A stretch of DNA of 64,000 nt from Afipia sp. (GTDB lineage Bacteria > Pseudomonadota > Alphaproteobacteria > Rhizobiales > Xanthobacteraceae): positions 1-64,000 of the forward strand of contig JANQAK010000001.1 in NCBI GenBank assembly GCA_024707075.1, given 5' to 3'. How positions within the stretch are numbered: position 1 is the first letter of the stretch; each line of letters opens with the position of its first letter. Below, in pieces: positions 1 through 10,072 of the stretch. The translations under genes were made by a program, and so were the position numbers. The notes below the pieces were generated by a model. That model had not been told where the DNA came from and searched no databases. It saw only the letters and a list, made by a program, of their open reading frames with translations.

Positions 1-2983
1 TGCTCCACATGATCGGCAGCAGCCCCGCCATGATGGCCACGACCGTCATCATCTCGACGTACCCGTTCCACGGCACCTTCCATGATGGCGTCGTAGAGGT
101 CGTGACGGGCCAGCGTTTGCTGTTCGGCGTCACGCTGCGCCTTGATCTCAGCTAAAAGCCTGTTTGAGGTAGATCAACATCAACCACGCCCGCCTCTGCG
201 GCGACCCCGGCCAGCGCGCGATGAATCCAACCACGACTGCCACCGACAGGTTGAAGCCCAGCCACCACATCAGCCAGAGCCCGCCCACCAGAGAGAATGT
301 AGCGACAGCATGACGATCAACGTATCCGTGATCGAGCGGAAATTAAGGATACAGCAGGAGAAAATGATTAGCAGCGTCACCGGCACCACAATCTTCAGGC
401 GTGCCGTCGCACGCTCGAGATATTCGCACTGGCCGCTCCAGACCACATAGTATCCCGCCGGAAACTGAATGCTGGCTTGCACCGCCCGCCGTGCGTCGGC
501 AACGTACCCGCCGAGATCGCGGTCGCGGATGTCGACATAGATATAGGTCGCCAGTTGGCCGTTCTCGGTGCGGATCGATGTCGGCCCTCGCGCGGGTTCA
601 ATCTTGGCGACTTCCCCGAGCGGCACCGCGCCACCGGCCGGCATCGGAACCAGAACGTCGTTAGCGATGGCCCGCGGACTATCACGCAGGTCCCGAGGGT
701 AGCGCATGTTGACGCTGAAGCGCTGACGGCCTTCTACAGTGGTGGTTACCGTCTGGCCGCCGAGTGCGGTCGCAATCACATCCTGAACGTCCTGGACCAT
801 GATGCCGTAGCGCGCCAAAGCCTCACGATCCGGCGTCACGTCGAGATAATATCCGCCGATGCCCCGCTCGGCGTAGGCCGATGACGTTCCGGGCACGGCT
901 TTCAGAACCTGCTCGATCTGCCTCGCGAGTTTGTCGATCACGACCAGATCGGTCCCGATCACCTTGACCTCGATCGGCGTCCGGATTCCGGGTCGACAAC
1001 ATGTCGATGCGCGCCTTGATCGGCATGGTCCAGGCGTTCGAGACGCCAGGAAACTGCAGGGACTTGTCCATCTCAGTGATCAGGCCATCAATCGTCACGC
1101 CCGGCCGCCATTGCTCCTTGGGTTTCAGATTGATGATAGTCTCGAACATCTCGGACGGGGCCGGATCGGTCGCGGTTGCTGCGCGGCCGACTTTACCATA
1201 GACCGACGCCACCTCCGGAAACGCCCGGATAATCCTGTCCTGGGTCTGCAGAAGTTCACCCGCTTTGGTGACCGAAATGCCGGGCAGCGTTGTCGGCATG
1301 TAGAGCAGCGTGCCTTCGTTGAGGTTGGGCATGAACTCGGTGCCGAGCTGGCGTGCGGGCCAGACGGTCACCACAACAATTACCAGCGCGATGAGGATCA
1401 CCAATGCCTTGGCACGCATCACGGCCTTGATCACCGGCCGATAGATCCAGATCAGGAAACGGTTGATCGGGTTCTTGTGCTCGGGCACGATTCTGCCGCG
1501 CACGAAGATGATCATCAGCGCCGGGACGAGCGTTACCGACAGCAATGCCGCCGCCGCCATTGAAAAGGTCTTGGTGAACGCCAGCGGGCTGAACAGCCGG
1601 CCTTCCTGCGATTCCAGCGTGAAGATCGGCATGAACGACACGGTGATGATCAGCAGGCTAAAGAACAGCGCCGGCCCGACCTCGGACGCAGCCTTTATCA
1701 GTATGTCGACCCTTGACCGTCCGGGTTCAGCCCGCTCCAGATGCTTGTGTGCATTCTCGATCATGACGATCGCTGCATCGACCATGGCGCCGATCGCAAT
1801 AGCGATGCCGCCCAGACTCATGATGTTGGAGCCGAGGCCGAGCAGCTTCATCGCGCCGAACGCCATCAGCACGCCGACTGGCAGCATCAGGATGGCGACG
1901 AGCGCGCTGCGGACATGCAGCAAGAAGACGATGCAGACCAAGGCGACGACCACACTTTCCTCGAGCAACGTGTGCTTCAGCGTAGCGATGGCAGCGTTGA
2001 TCAGGTTGGAGCGGTCATAAACCGGGACGATCTCGACGGATTTCGGCAGGCTGCTCGCGATCTCTTTAAAGCGTTTCTTGACGTTATCGATGACGTCGAG
2101 CGCATTGACGCCAAAACGTTGCAGCACGATGCCGCTGGCCACCTCTCCCTCGCCGTTGAGCTCGGTGATGCCTCGGCGCTCGTCCGGACCGAGTTCGACG
2201 CGGGCGACATCGCGCAGCAGAACCGGCGTGCCGTTGCTAGTCTTCAGCACGATGTTGCCGAGGTCGTTGATCCCCTTCAGATAGCCTTTGCCGCGGATGA
2301 CGTATTCAAATTCCGAAAGCTCCACCGTCCGACCGCCGACATCGGCATTGCTGGCGCGGATCGCGTCGCGCATCTTCTGCATGGTGATGCCGAGATCGCG
2401 CATGCGTTGCGGATCGAGGATGACGTTGTACTGCTTGACGAAGCCGCCGACACTCGCGACTTCAGCGACACCTTCGGCCTTCGCGAGCGCGAATTTCAGA
2501 TTCCAGTCCTGGATGGTCCGCGTGTCGGCGAGGTTCAACTCCTTCGATACCACCGCGTACTGGTAGACCCATCCCACGCCCGTGGCGTCGGGACCGATCG
2601 TCGGGCTCACGCCGGCTGGCAACCGCGACGTGGCGCCGTTGAGGAATTCGAGCACGCGCGAACGCGCCCAGTAGATGTCGGTGCCGTCCTCGAAGATGAC
2701 GTAAACGAACGACACCCCCGAAGAAGGAAAATCCGCGCACCACTTTCGACCGGGGCACGGTCAACATAGCAGTCGTCAGCGGATACGTGACCTGGTCTTC
2801 GATCACCTGCGGCGCTTGGCCAGGATATTCGGTGTAGACGATCACCTGGGTGTCGGAGAGATCCGGAATCGCATCGAGCGGCAGATGGACCAGTGCGTAG
2901 ATGCCCGCGGCGGCGGCGAAGCCGGTGCCGAACAGGACCAGCAGCAGGTTACGAGCCGACCAATTGATGACGCGCGCGATCAT
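1..2983 (-). pseudogene. cusA: CusA-type copper/silver RND efflux pump, frameshifted, runs off the left edge
   Basis: This is the inner-membrane RND proton antiporter of a Cus system, which would drive Cu(I)/Ag(I) out through CusB and an outer-membrane channel. The N-terminus is at 2983, overlapping the cusB stop by 4 bp. The pieces read in order as one CusA: the first ~90 residues to about 2716, a long stretch with the pore domain and TM helices to about 998, then a further piece to about 300. The frame breaks at a G5 run near 2716-2720 (one extra base) and near 998 (one extra C). At least four more indels fall between about 330 and 100, where the recognisable protein passes through all three frames. 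As read, no full-length pump is made. Family assignment is firm; whether the breaks are real or assembly errors is open. Confidence 0.88.
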
Positions 2984-4398
2984 TGCTGGCCTCCCGCGTC
3001 CGAAAACCCTTTAAGGGCGGCCTTCAGATTGCTTTCCGCATCGATCAGGAAGTTGGCTGAGACGACGACGGGATCGCCCTCCGCGAGGCCCTGTCGGATT
3101 TCGACATAGCCATCGCCGCGATGGCCGAGTTTCACTTCGCGCGGCTCGAAGCGCCCTTGTCCTTTCTCGACAAATACCGCCTGACGATTGCCGGTATCGA
3201 GAACGGCGCTTTCAGGCACGGTAAGCACAGGCTGCGAGTTGCCAATATCGATGTTCGCATCGACATACATGTCGGGAAGCAGAGCGCCATCCGGATTGGC
3301 CAATTCGATCCGCACCCGGGCGGTCCGTGTTTCCCGATTCACTTGCGGATAGATGACACTGATCTTCCCGGCGAATTCGCGGCCAGGAAAGCTGCGCGCC
3401 TTCACGATCACCGGCTGTCCAACCGAAATCGTGCCGAGACTGCGCTCCGCGACGTCGACCATCGCCCAAACCACGGACGTATCCGCAACCCGGAACAACA
3501 CATCGCCGGGCTGCGCGCGCATGCCCTCAATGGCATTGCGTTCGAGCACAATGCCGTCGCGCGGTGCCGACCAATCGATGGTGATCGGAACAGTGCCGCT
3601 CTTCTCCATGGCGGCAATTGCCGTGTCGGGAACGTCGAGGTTCATCAGCCGTTGACGCGAGCCGCGACCATACACGGCCACCCCGCTCGTCCCTTTCGAC
3701 GTGATGGTGGCGATGTATTCCGCCGCGGCCGAGGCCACGGATGGACTATAGATTTCCATCAGCGGCTGGCCCTTGCTGACCTTGCTGCCAGTGGTGACGT
3801 TCGCGACTTTCTGCACCCAGCTTTCCGCTCGCATCGAAATGACGGAGATCCGTCGCTCGTCGAGTTGGATCGTGCCTGGCGCGCGAATGAGGGTTCGAAT
3901 GACGCGCGATGTTGCGGGTTCGGAGCTGACGCCGGTACGTTGGATCTTGCCGGGGGAAAGCTTGACGGATCCGTCGTCGGAATCATCACCTTCAAAGACG
4001 GCGATGTAGTCCATCCCCATCGAGTCCTTCTTCGGAGTCGGCGAAGTGTCCGGCAGCCCCATGGGATTGCGGTAATATTTGATTTTACGCTCCGTAGCGC
4101 CGCCGGCGGATGCCGCTGCTGGTGGCAGCGTGTCCGGAGTTGCCTCGTCAAAACTGACGTCGGTGCCCGCCGGTACGCCCCGATAGTCGCGGCCATCCCC
4201 GGTCTTCCTGGGCGTCAGCGAATACGCAGGCTTGCCGTCCGGATCTTGAAAATAGATCGGCGCGGAATTTCCTTCCGCCGTTGCGGTAGTAACCATGGCG
4301 AAGGCGCGCGCCGGCAGCCGCTGCGTGCCGGCGACGAATCCAATGCCTACTGCCGCGATCAACGCGGCAGCAACGCTTGTGAGAACAGCGCGGGTCAT
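2980..4398 (-). CDS. cusB: CusB-type periplasmic adaptor (membrane fusion protein)
   Basis: A 472-residue adaptor linking the RND pump to the outer-membrane channel and probably handing over Cu(I)/Ag(I). It begins with one N-terminal membrane segment. Two heavy-metal-binding modules follow: a degenerate one near residues 48-75, and a standard one near 104-135 with the KYYRNPMGLP and KKDSMGMDYI signatures. The barrel-sandwich, lipoyl-like and beta-barrel domains come after, ending with the usual VVVSANFLIDAES stretch. Start and stop both overlap their neighbours by 4 bp (FixH-like gene upstream, cusA downstream), so translation is probably coupled. Unlike cusA, this frame is intact. Confidence 0.93.
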   Translation of the reverse strand: MTRAVLTSVAAALIAAVGIGFVAGTQRLPARAFAMVTTATAEGNSAPIYFQDPDGKPAYSLTPRKTGDGRDYRGVPAGTDVSFDEATPDTLPPAAASAGGATERKIKYYRNPMGLPDTSPTPKKDSMGMDYIAVFEGDDSDDGSVKLSPGKIQRTGVSSEPATSRVIRTLIRAPGTIQLDERRISVISMRAESWVQKVANVTTGSKVSKGQPLMEIYSPSVASAAAEYIATITSKGTSGVAVYGRGSRQRLMNLDVPDTAIAAMEKSGTVPITIDWSAPRDGIVLERNAIEGMRAQPGDVLFRVADTSVVWAMVDVAERSLGTISVGQPVIVKARSFPGREFAGKISVIYPQVNRETRTARVRIELANPDGALLPDMYVDANIDIGNSQPVLTVPESAVLDTGNRQAVFVEKGQGRFEPREVKLGHRGDGYVEIRQGLAEGDPVVVSANFLIDAESNLKAALKGFSDAGGQQ

Positions 4399-4802
4399 TT
4401 CTGCGCCGTGATAACGAGTTTGTTCTCGACGGTACCGGTCTCGCCCTGCACCTTGGCGCCGAGCGAAAGCTGCCAGCGGCCCGCCATGCCGAACGTGGCC
4501 TTGAAGCGGTAAGTACCGGGTTCGGCGCCGGGCACCGGCGCGATCTTGGTTGCCATCTCCTGCATGCCGTCCGGAGCCATGTCGAGACGCGTTGCGAAGA
4601 TGACGGCGTCAGGCACCGGCTTGCCGGTCTTCGTGTTCATCAGTCGGACGGTGATGACCTTGTCGGGCCCGGCCTGGACGGTCTGATCGACCAGCTCGAA
4701 CTTGTAATCTTTGATTTCTGCCAGAGCGGCCGTGCTTGCGCCACCGATTGCGGCAGCGATCAGCGCCGCCTGGACGGCGCGCGCGAAGTTAAACGTCTTC
4801 AT
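4395..4802 (-). CDS. FixH-like exported protein
   Basis: A 135-residue protein with a signal peptide or membrane anchor (residues about 1-28) and an immunoglobulin-like beta domain of the FixH/YtkA type, seen in the KVITVRLMNTKTGKPVPDA stretch and in the closing GRWQLSLGAKVQGETG segment. Proteins of this type often sit directly upstream of cusB/cusA genes in alphaproteobacteria; a role in periplasmic metal handling or pump assembly is inferred, not shown. Its stop overlaps the cusB start (ATGA), and it is probably the first gene of the FixH-like/cusB/cusA operon. Confidence 0.8.
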   Translation of the reverse strand: MKTFNFARAVQAALIAAAIGGASTAALAEIKDYKFELVDQTVQAGPDKVITVRLMNTKTGKPVPDAVIFATRLDMAPDGMQEMATKIAPVPGAEPGTYRFKATFGMAGRWQLSLGAKVQGETGTVENKLVITAQK

Positions 4803-4900
4803 GGTTATAAATCCTCGATATCCTGGATCTGCCGCAGGGCGGCATGCATCATCCGCGCGAACTTGCGTCCACGCGGCAACAATCGGCGCTTAAGCGCCGG

Positions 4901-5272
4901 TCAGACCAGGTTTCGAGGGGGATGATCCGGCGGAGAGCCGTCGAGGCCATCGGCGATCCGATCGTCGAAAGCCGTGAGCGGACAGTGTACTGGCAGAGGC
5001 GCCAGGATTCCGGTTGCCACAGGAGGTTGCGCCTGTGCGACGCCCAACGCGCACGTCACACGAAACGGACAATCCTGGCAATCGTTGCTCTTTTGTGTCT
5101 CCGGACAGCAAGGCATGTCGGCGGACATTGCCGACATATCGCTCATCACGGCAGCCGACAGCGGCTTTGCCGCCACTGGCGTGACCAGCGGCGAAGCAAC
5201 AAGCCCGGCAATCGCAAAGACCGCGAGCAAACGGCTGATGAATCGACAAAAATTCATAGCCCAACATCCCAT
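4901..5272 (-). CDS. Exported Met/Cys-containing hypothetical protein of the copper locus
   Basis: A 123-residue product with a hydrophobic N-terminal segment (about residues 10-35) that looks like a signal peptide. A Met- and Cys-bearing patch follows, MSDMSAMSADMPCCPE, then NDCQDCPF. Clustered Met and Cys in an exported protein suggests Cu(I)/Ag(I) contact. I do not recognise a named family. It lies about 100 bp upstream of the FixH-like gene on the same strand. The start could also be the Met at residue 6. Confidence 0.6.
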   Translation of the reverse strand: MGCWAMNFCRFISRLLAVFAIAGLVASPLVTPVAAKPLSAAVMSDMSAMSADMPCCPETQKSNDCQDCPFRVTCALGVAQAQPPVATGILAPLPVHCPLTAFDDRIADGLDGSPPDHPPRNLV

Positions 5273-5370
5273 AGGATCGTGGACTTGGGAAGGCAGATCA
5301 CATCACAAATCCGCCATAGGCGGAAAACGATCAGATCACAGCTACCTGCGGCATGGTTAAAAGATCAGTC

Positions 5371-5904
5371 TCAACCAGCGATATCGCCGCCGATGAACCG
5401 CATGTACGTTCGCCGGCTGGAGGCGTCGAAAAGAACGACGTTATAAGGATCGACCCGGCTGCCCTCCATCCCCGGTGATCCCAAAGGCATGCCGGGAACC
5501 GCCAATCCGACCGCGTTCGGACGTTCCTTCAATAGTCGCCGCAGGGCCGCTGCGGGGACATGACCTTCAATGACATATCCATCCGCCTCCGCCGTATGAC
5601 ATGCTGCGAGGTCGGCAGGTACGCGAAGGCGTTTCCGGACCGCATGAAGATCCGCCGTTTCCTCGATCGTCACGGTGAAACCAGCTTCTTTGAGATGGCG
5701 CACCCAACCCGAGCAGCAACCGCAATCTGGATCCTTATGAACCAAGACAACGGTTTCCGCAGCGGAGGTAGCGCTGTCTGGAAAAGCCAGTAGCGCGGCT
5801 GTGAGTCCCAGAACACTCCTGCGAGTCAAAACGGCTGGATATTTGCCTGAGATATCCATGTCGCGGGTCCGTACTTCGTTGGCCATCGAGACTACTCCAA
5901 ACAT
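5371..5904 (-). CDS. DUF411 metal-binding protein
   Basis: About 177 residues. An N-terminal export signal with an RRS motif (TRRSVLGLTAALLAF) suggests Tat-dependent export. The DUF411 domain follows, with VHKDPDCGCCSGW as the metal-binding Cys cluster, then AACHTA and YVIEGHVPA, and the conserved GLAVPGMPLGSPGME loop. DUF411 proteins are commonly found beside copper-resistance genes and probably bind copper in the periplasm. The start at 5904 was chosen because GGAGG lies 5 bases upstream; a longer open frame upstream of it runs through opgC in another frame and is not real. Confidence 0.88.
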   Translation of the reverse strand: MFGVVSMANEVRTRDMDISGKYPAVLTRRSVLGLTAALLAFPDSATSAAETVVLVHKDPDCGCCSGWVRHLKEAGFTVTIEETADLHAVRKRLRVPADLAACHTAEADGYVIEGHVPAAALRRLLKERPNAVGLAVPGMPLGSPGMEGSRVDPYNVVLFDASSRRTYMRFIGGDIAG

Positions 5905-5924
5905 TTCTTCCTCCGAACAAACTT

Positions 5925-7091
5925 CTAACTGACCGATGTCGAAACCGATTCCGCACTGGATTTGGACGCCGCGGGTTGCTTGTCCAGATCCTTGGACCAC
6001 GATCGGTAGTAGGCGACGGCTGTCATGAGCGCGATTCCAGACACACTCACGATGATCTGCGCGAGAAGCGAGTCGGAGATCAGTTCGAGAAGGAAATGAC
6101 CGACGAAGGAGAGAAACACTCCGACGCAGAACACTTCCAATGAACGCTGACCGCAGATGATCAGTGGGCGAAGCCAGCGCGAGGTCAACCCGGGCCAACT
6201 GAAGGGGAGAAACCGAACGACCAGAACGGCCAAGGCAACGAAGTGTAGAACCCGATATGGCGCGAGGTTTGTCTTGTCGTTAGGATTGAATGCACCCAAC
6301 AGCCCCTCAGGGATTTGTTTTCCAAGCGGCCCGACGTAACCTGCAACCGTCATAAGCAGCGCAAATCCCAGATATACGAAACAGATCGATATGATCGCGG
6401 GCGACCGAATGAATCTCTGCAGCCGCGACGCTCCACCGAGCGCGCTCCAGGCCCCAAGCACGAAGAGGAGTTGCCATGTAAACGGGTTGAAATACCAAAC
6501 ACCCGATGGGTACGCGGAAAGATTCCACCCGAATTGGCGTGCAGCGAAATAGAGGACGAGCGAGCTCGCGATTGCAAGGTCTGGCCGCCGAAGCATCAGC
6601 CACAATTGCAGCGGAAATGCTGCCATCAGAACGATATAGAGCGGGAGAACGTCGAGATTCAAAGGCTTGAATTTGAGCAGCAGGCCTTGCATTAAGGTCA
6701 GCATTGGACGGTCGATCAACCCTGCAACGTTGAATTCATCCACAAGGTGAGAATGATTGTAGGCTTCCGCGACCCAGCCGATTGCCGCGATATAGAAAAC
6801 GAACAGCAACACGTGCGCGATATACAATTGCCAAACGCGTTTTATTAGGCGAGCGGTTCCTGCAACGAAGCCTTGAACGAGCATGCTCTTGGCGTAGACA
6901 AATGCGGCCGTATAGCCGGAAATGAAGACGAAGATATCCGCTGCGTCGCTGAAGCCATAATTTCTGGTCGTGAGCCACGCGACCGCGTTATTCGGGACGT
7001 GATCGAGAAAGATTGCCCAGTTCGCAAGGCCGCGGAAAAGATCGAGGCGGAGATCACGGCCTTTGGCAGGAAGGAAAGCACGAATTGTCAT
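5925..7091 (-). CDS. opgC: OpgC-family integral membrane protein
   Basis: About 388 residues with roughly ten hydrophobic helices. It opens with the OpgC signature RDLRLDLFRGLANWAIFLDH and continues with GFSDAADIFVFISGYTA. OpgC proteins are acyltransferase-like membrane enzymes that succinylate osmoregulated periplasmic glucans. No glucan synthesis genes are nearby, so the substrate here is unknown, and its place among copper genes is unexplained. The ATG at 7091 begins the conserved domain; the open frame extending further upstream overlaps the Cys-rich protein gene and was rejected. Confidence 0.83.
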   Translation of the reverse strand: MTIRAFLPAKGRDLRLDLFRGLANWAIFLDHVPNNAVAWLTTRNYGFSDAADIFVFISGYTAAFVYAKSMLVQGFVAGTARLIKRVWQLYIAHVLLFVFYIAAIGWVAEAYNHSHLVDEFNVAGLIDRPMLTLMQGLLLKFKPLNLDVLPLYIVLMAAFPLQLWLMLRRPDLAIASSLVLYFAARQFGWNLSAYPSGVWYFNPFTWQLLFVLGAWSALGGASRLQRFIRSPAIISICFVYLGFALLMTVAGYVGPLGKQIPEGLLGAFNPNDKTNLAPYRVLHFVALAVLVVRFLPFSWPGLTSRWLRPLIICGQRSLEVFCVGVFLSFVGHFLLELISDSLLAQIIVSVSGIALMTAVAYYRSWSKDLDKQPAASKSSAESVSTSVS

Positions 7092-7231
7092 GAAAACTCT
7101 TGGCGACGGTTTCAGAAAGGCGAGGACGTTTACGTTTGTGACGACCCGACCGGGGAAAGGCACTTCGTCTCGAACGATAGCCCGATCAGACGCTAGACAT
7201 CGATCTAGCGCCTGATCGATTGTCAGCTCAT

Positions 7232-7564
7232 CTAGCCTGCCATGGCGCGGCAGCTTTCCGCGCACTGCTTGCAGGCCTTGACGCAATCGTCCATGCCGCC
7301 GATGCGTTCGCAGTCCTTCGCACACTCGGTGCAAATTCCCGCGCACTCGCCGCAGACGTGCTTGTGGTGAGGCGTATTTAGTAACATGAAATGAGCGGCC
7401 GTGCGGCAGATCTCGGCGCAGGCCATCATAAGCCTGAAGTGCTGGGGTTCGACATGTTTGCCCCCAGTTTCCAGACAATGGGTCATGGCTGTTCCTAGAC
7501 ATACTTGGTAGCAGCGCAGACATTCATCGATGCAGCTTTGCATTTCTTTGCTCATATGATTCAT
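7232..7564 (-). CDS. Cys-rich four-helix-bundle copper-binding protein (DUF326/Csp-like)
   Basis: A 110-residue protein with no signal peptide. Cys residues recur with helical spacing, as in CIDECLRCYQVC, CGECAGICTECAKDCE and CVKACKQCAESC, as in the Csp-type copper storage proteins and DUF326 proteins, where Cys line the core of a four-helix bundle and hold many Cu(I) ions. It is probably a cytosolic copper buffer. The start at 7564 has AGGAGAG just upstream. It follows the DUF4396-oxidase gene by 29 bp on the same strand and is probably co-transcribed with it. Confidence 0.9.
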   Translation of the reverse strand: MNHMSKEMQSCIDECLRCYQVCLGTAMTHCLETGGKHVEPQHFRLMMACAEICRTAAHFMLLNTPHHKHVCGECAGICTECAKDCERIGGMDDCVKACKQCAESCRAMAG

Positions 7565-7593
7565 TGAGCTCTCCTGGGTTTGATGGCTGCCCC

Positions 7594-9522
7594 TTATTGC
7601 ACGTTGAGAACTAGTGTCAGGCCGCCCGCTCCTTTCTGCTCGACATTGTTGTTGGTGGTGTGATGCGGGATATGACAGTGCACCAGCCATTTCCCGGGTT
7701 TGCGCGCTGTCCAAACCACGTCGTATCGCTGTCCTGGTCCGACGTTCACCGTATCGGCAAGAAACCGCTGGTTTTCTGCCAACGTCTCTCCGTCGCGGGC
7801 CACTACCTGGAAAGGCCCGCCATGAACATGCATAGGGTGAACGAAGTTGTTGTTGGTGCCGATGAAGCAGATCTTGATGGTTTGCCCAACCTTCATGAAG
7901 ACGGTGTCTGTCTCCGGATACGACTTCCCGTTGATTGTAAAATAGTTCGGAAGGCCACCCTCCATCAGCATCGCGGGATAGGTGAGCCATTCGCGCTTGA
8001 GCCATTCCTGGAGCTGGATAGTGTATTCGAGATCGGCTTTTACATCGGCGGCACTGTCCTTCGGCGCAATCAGCAACGCGCCGTAAAGGCCTAGGCCTTG
8101 TTGACGATCGGGGTGGTCGTGGCTGTGATAAAAGTAGGTTCCGCTTTGGCTCACGGTGAACTCGTAGGTGTATTGCCCGCCCGGCGCCACGGGCGGCTGG
8201 GCTATCTTGGCCGGGCCGTCCATCTCGTTTGGTACGATCAGACCGTGCCAGTGCACAGTCGTAGATTCGGGAAGGTTGTTGCGGAATTTGATCCGGACGT
8301 GATCGCCTTCGATCAATTGAATCCGCGGGCCCGGCACCTGGCGATTGTAGGCATAGGCCTCTACGGAGACATCCGGAAGAATATTCCAGCGTATGATCGA
8401 AGCTTCGATATCGAAGACCTTCACCCCGTTTTCGATGCGCGGCTCAAGAACGTTGTCCCCTCGGGCATCGGCAGGCGCCTTATAGACCACTTGCCGGGGA
8501 TTGACCGCCGACATGTCTTTCATTGCTTCGCCTGGCGTATCGAACGTCATGATCATGCCCGGCGGCATAATGGCGCCGCCGACGTCGCGTACGCTCAGAC
8601 CTAGATTGACCTTGAAACCTGGGAGCACCATTCCGGAAATCAGGAGGAATGTCGTCACGCCAGCGAGCGCAGCCAACTGTGGCGTCGTCGCGTCGCTCGT
8701 CATTTGATGGCCCCCGTGAGGTTTTTCGCCGCTGGCAGCCGTTAGCTTCTGCCGTTGGTCTTCGTGTCCCTTCATGTGGCTCATTTTCGCATCCGACATT
8801 TCATCCATTTCGGACTTCATTCCGGACATCGAGTCCTTCTCGGCAGCTTCCCCATCGGAGCGCTCGGTCATCAGGCCGTGCTTGATCTTCTTCTTCACCA
8901 TCCAGACGTTGAAGGGATAGGTAGTTACGAATCCGACCATCACGCCCAACGACATAACGCCCCAGAAGACCAGTTCGAGAGGGTCCATGGCGCGCATGTC
9001 GCGTCCCATCATCAGCAGGCTCATTGTCGGGGCCATGCCTGCCATCATGGCATTCATGCTGATGAACTCGGGCATGAAACTCTTCCGAACATTTTCCCAA
9101 TACGTACCGCCCATCATCTTCTTCATAAACAATGCTTGAAAGATGAAGAGACCAAACGAGAAGCCAGCGACATACTCGACGATCAGGTCGATCCACATCG
9201 GAAGACCGAGCAATGCGGTCACGGTTGCCGCGAGGATGATCCCTGTGGCATCACCTGCGACGCAATGAATGGTGCTTCCGATGCCCTGCTTCCAAAGCGG
9301 AGACGTGAACTGCTCATGTTCTCCGGGCCGCGGCTCCTTATCAGCGAGTACGTACAGGAGAAGTCCGAACGGACCCATGTACAGGGTCACAAGGATGAAG
9401 CCCCACTTCATCACGGTCGGTTCGGGGTTGTTTCTGAATTGATCGATCGCGACGTAGGCGGTCGATCCGATCGCGAGGATAAACCACACAATCAGGAAAT
9501 AATCATAAGGAAGCGCTATCAT
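7594..9522 (-). CDS. DUF4396 membrane domain fused to a multicopper oxidase
   Basis: A 642-residue two-part protein. The N-terminal ~230 residues are membrane-embedded (DUF4396, several helices, Met/His-rich: MKKMMGG, MNAMMAGMAPTMSLLMMGRDM). A Met/His-rich linker (SMSGMKSEMDEMSDAKMSH) and one more helix (about 283-305) lead to an extracytoplasmic cupredoxin-type oxidase. Its copper ligands are visible: HWHG, HSHDH, HPMHVHG and HCHIPHH. The axial type-1 position that is Met in classical copper oxidases is Asn here. The likely role is oxidation of Cu(I) to Cu(II) in the periplasm. A 20-bp tandem repeat lies upstream at 9618-9657. Confidence 0.88.
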   Translation of the reverse strand: MIALPYDYFLIVWFILAIGSTAYVAIDQFRNNPEPTVMKWGFILVTLYMGPFGLLLYVLADKEPRPGEHEQFTSPLWKQGIGSTIHCVAGDATGIILAATVTALLGLPMWIDLIVEYVAGFSFGLFIFQALFMKKMMGGTYWENVRKSFMPEFISMNAMMAGMAPTMSLLMMGRDMRAMDPLELVFWGVMSLGVMVGFVTTYPFNVWMVKKKIKHGLMTERSDGEAAEKDSMSGMKSEMDEMSDAKMSHMKGHEDQRQKLTAASGEKPHGGHQMTSDATTPQLAALAGVTTFLLISGMVLPGFKVNLGLSVRDVGGAIMPPGMIMTFDTPGEAMKDMSAVNPRQVVYKAPADARGDNVLEPRIENGVKVFDIEASIIRWNILPDVSVEAYAYNRQVPGPRIQLIEGDHVRIKFRNNLPESTTVHWHGLIVPNEMDGPAKIAQPPVAPGGQYTYEFTVSQSGTYFYHSHDHPDRQQGLGLYGALLIAPKDSAADVKADLEYTIQLQEWLKREWLTYPAMLMEGGLPNYFTINGKSYPETDTVFMKVGQTIKICFIGTNNNFVHPMHVHGGPFQVVARDGETLAENQRFLADTVNVGPGQRYDVVWTARKPGKWLVHCHIPHHTTNNNVEQKGAGGLTLVLNVQ

Positions 9523-9617
9523 CAGATTTCCCTACGTTCTCGACCACAAGCCGATATCTCCGACTCCGGGATGACGTCGCGGTAAACCGTCGCCTGGCGA
9601 TGTTGTTCCGCGCAAAC

Positions 9618-9657
9618 AAAGGTGGCGCGGAGATAGAAAAGGCGGCGCGGAGATAGA
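9618..9657. repeat. Two tandem 20-bp units upstream of the DUF4396-oxidase gene
   Basis: Two adjacent 20-base copies (9618-9637 and 9638-9657) differ at one position; the shared core is GGCGCGGAGATAGA. They lie 96-135 bp upstream of the oxidase start and downstream of the CusF-like gene. They could be a regulator-binding array or simple slippage. No function is shown. Confidence 0.7.
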
Positions 9658-9729
9658 TACGACGGCAGATCGGGCACAACTCCTCATCGTTTGGTGCGAT
9701 GAATCATTGTGCCCGGCCGGTCATTTTCG

Positions 9730-10035
9730 TTATTTTGTCTTTTGTAGCTTCGTGATCGTGATGCCAGCGGTCGCCCGCTCCGCCTCGAATTGCACCTTAT
9801 CGCCGACCTTCACTTGCTTCAGCATCGCAGGATCCTGGACACGAAAGACCATCGTCATCCCGTCTTCATCCATGTCGAGGCTCTTGATCGGACCGTGCTT
9901 GAGCGTGATCTTTCCCGCCGATTCGTCGATTTTCTTCACTTCGCCATTGACCATCGCGGCTTGAGCGACGGCGGATGCCGCCGTAAAAGCCAGCGAGAGA
10001 GCGAGGGCTGCAGCTGCGATTTTATTGATCTTCAT
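9730..10035 (-). CDS. CusF-like periplasmic copper chaperone
   Basis: A 101-residue exported protein: Lys-rich start, hydrophobic signal, and probable cleavage after AVAQA. The mature part is a small OB-fold CusF-like domain, with GEVKKIDESAGKITLKHGPI, then LDMDEDGMTMVFRVQDPAML and VGDKVQFEAE. The His and Met residues that bind Cu(I)/Ag(I) in CusF are represented by KHGPI and the GMTMVF segment. It should shuttle metal to the CusB/CusA pump. It follows the cupredoxin gene by about 37 bp on the same strand. Confidence 0.88.
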   Translation of the reverse strand: MKINKIAAAALALSLAFTAASAVAQAAMVNGEVKKIDESAGKITLKHGPIKSLDMDEDGMTMVFRVQDPAMLKQVKVGDKVQFEAERATAGITITKLQKTK

Positions 10036-10072
10036 GGTTATTTCCTTTCGGTTCTTGGATTGCTGTCGCGAG

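Noticed and set aside
5905-6198. Long N-terminal extension of the DUF411 frame
   Set aside because: It overlaps opgC in another frame, lacks domain features, and a good ribosome site marks the start at 5904.
7092-7523. N-terminal extension of the OpgC frame
   Set aside because: It is an out-of-frame reading of the Cys-rich copper protein gene; OpgC family proteins begin at RDLRLDLFRG.
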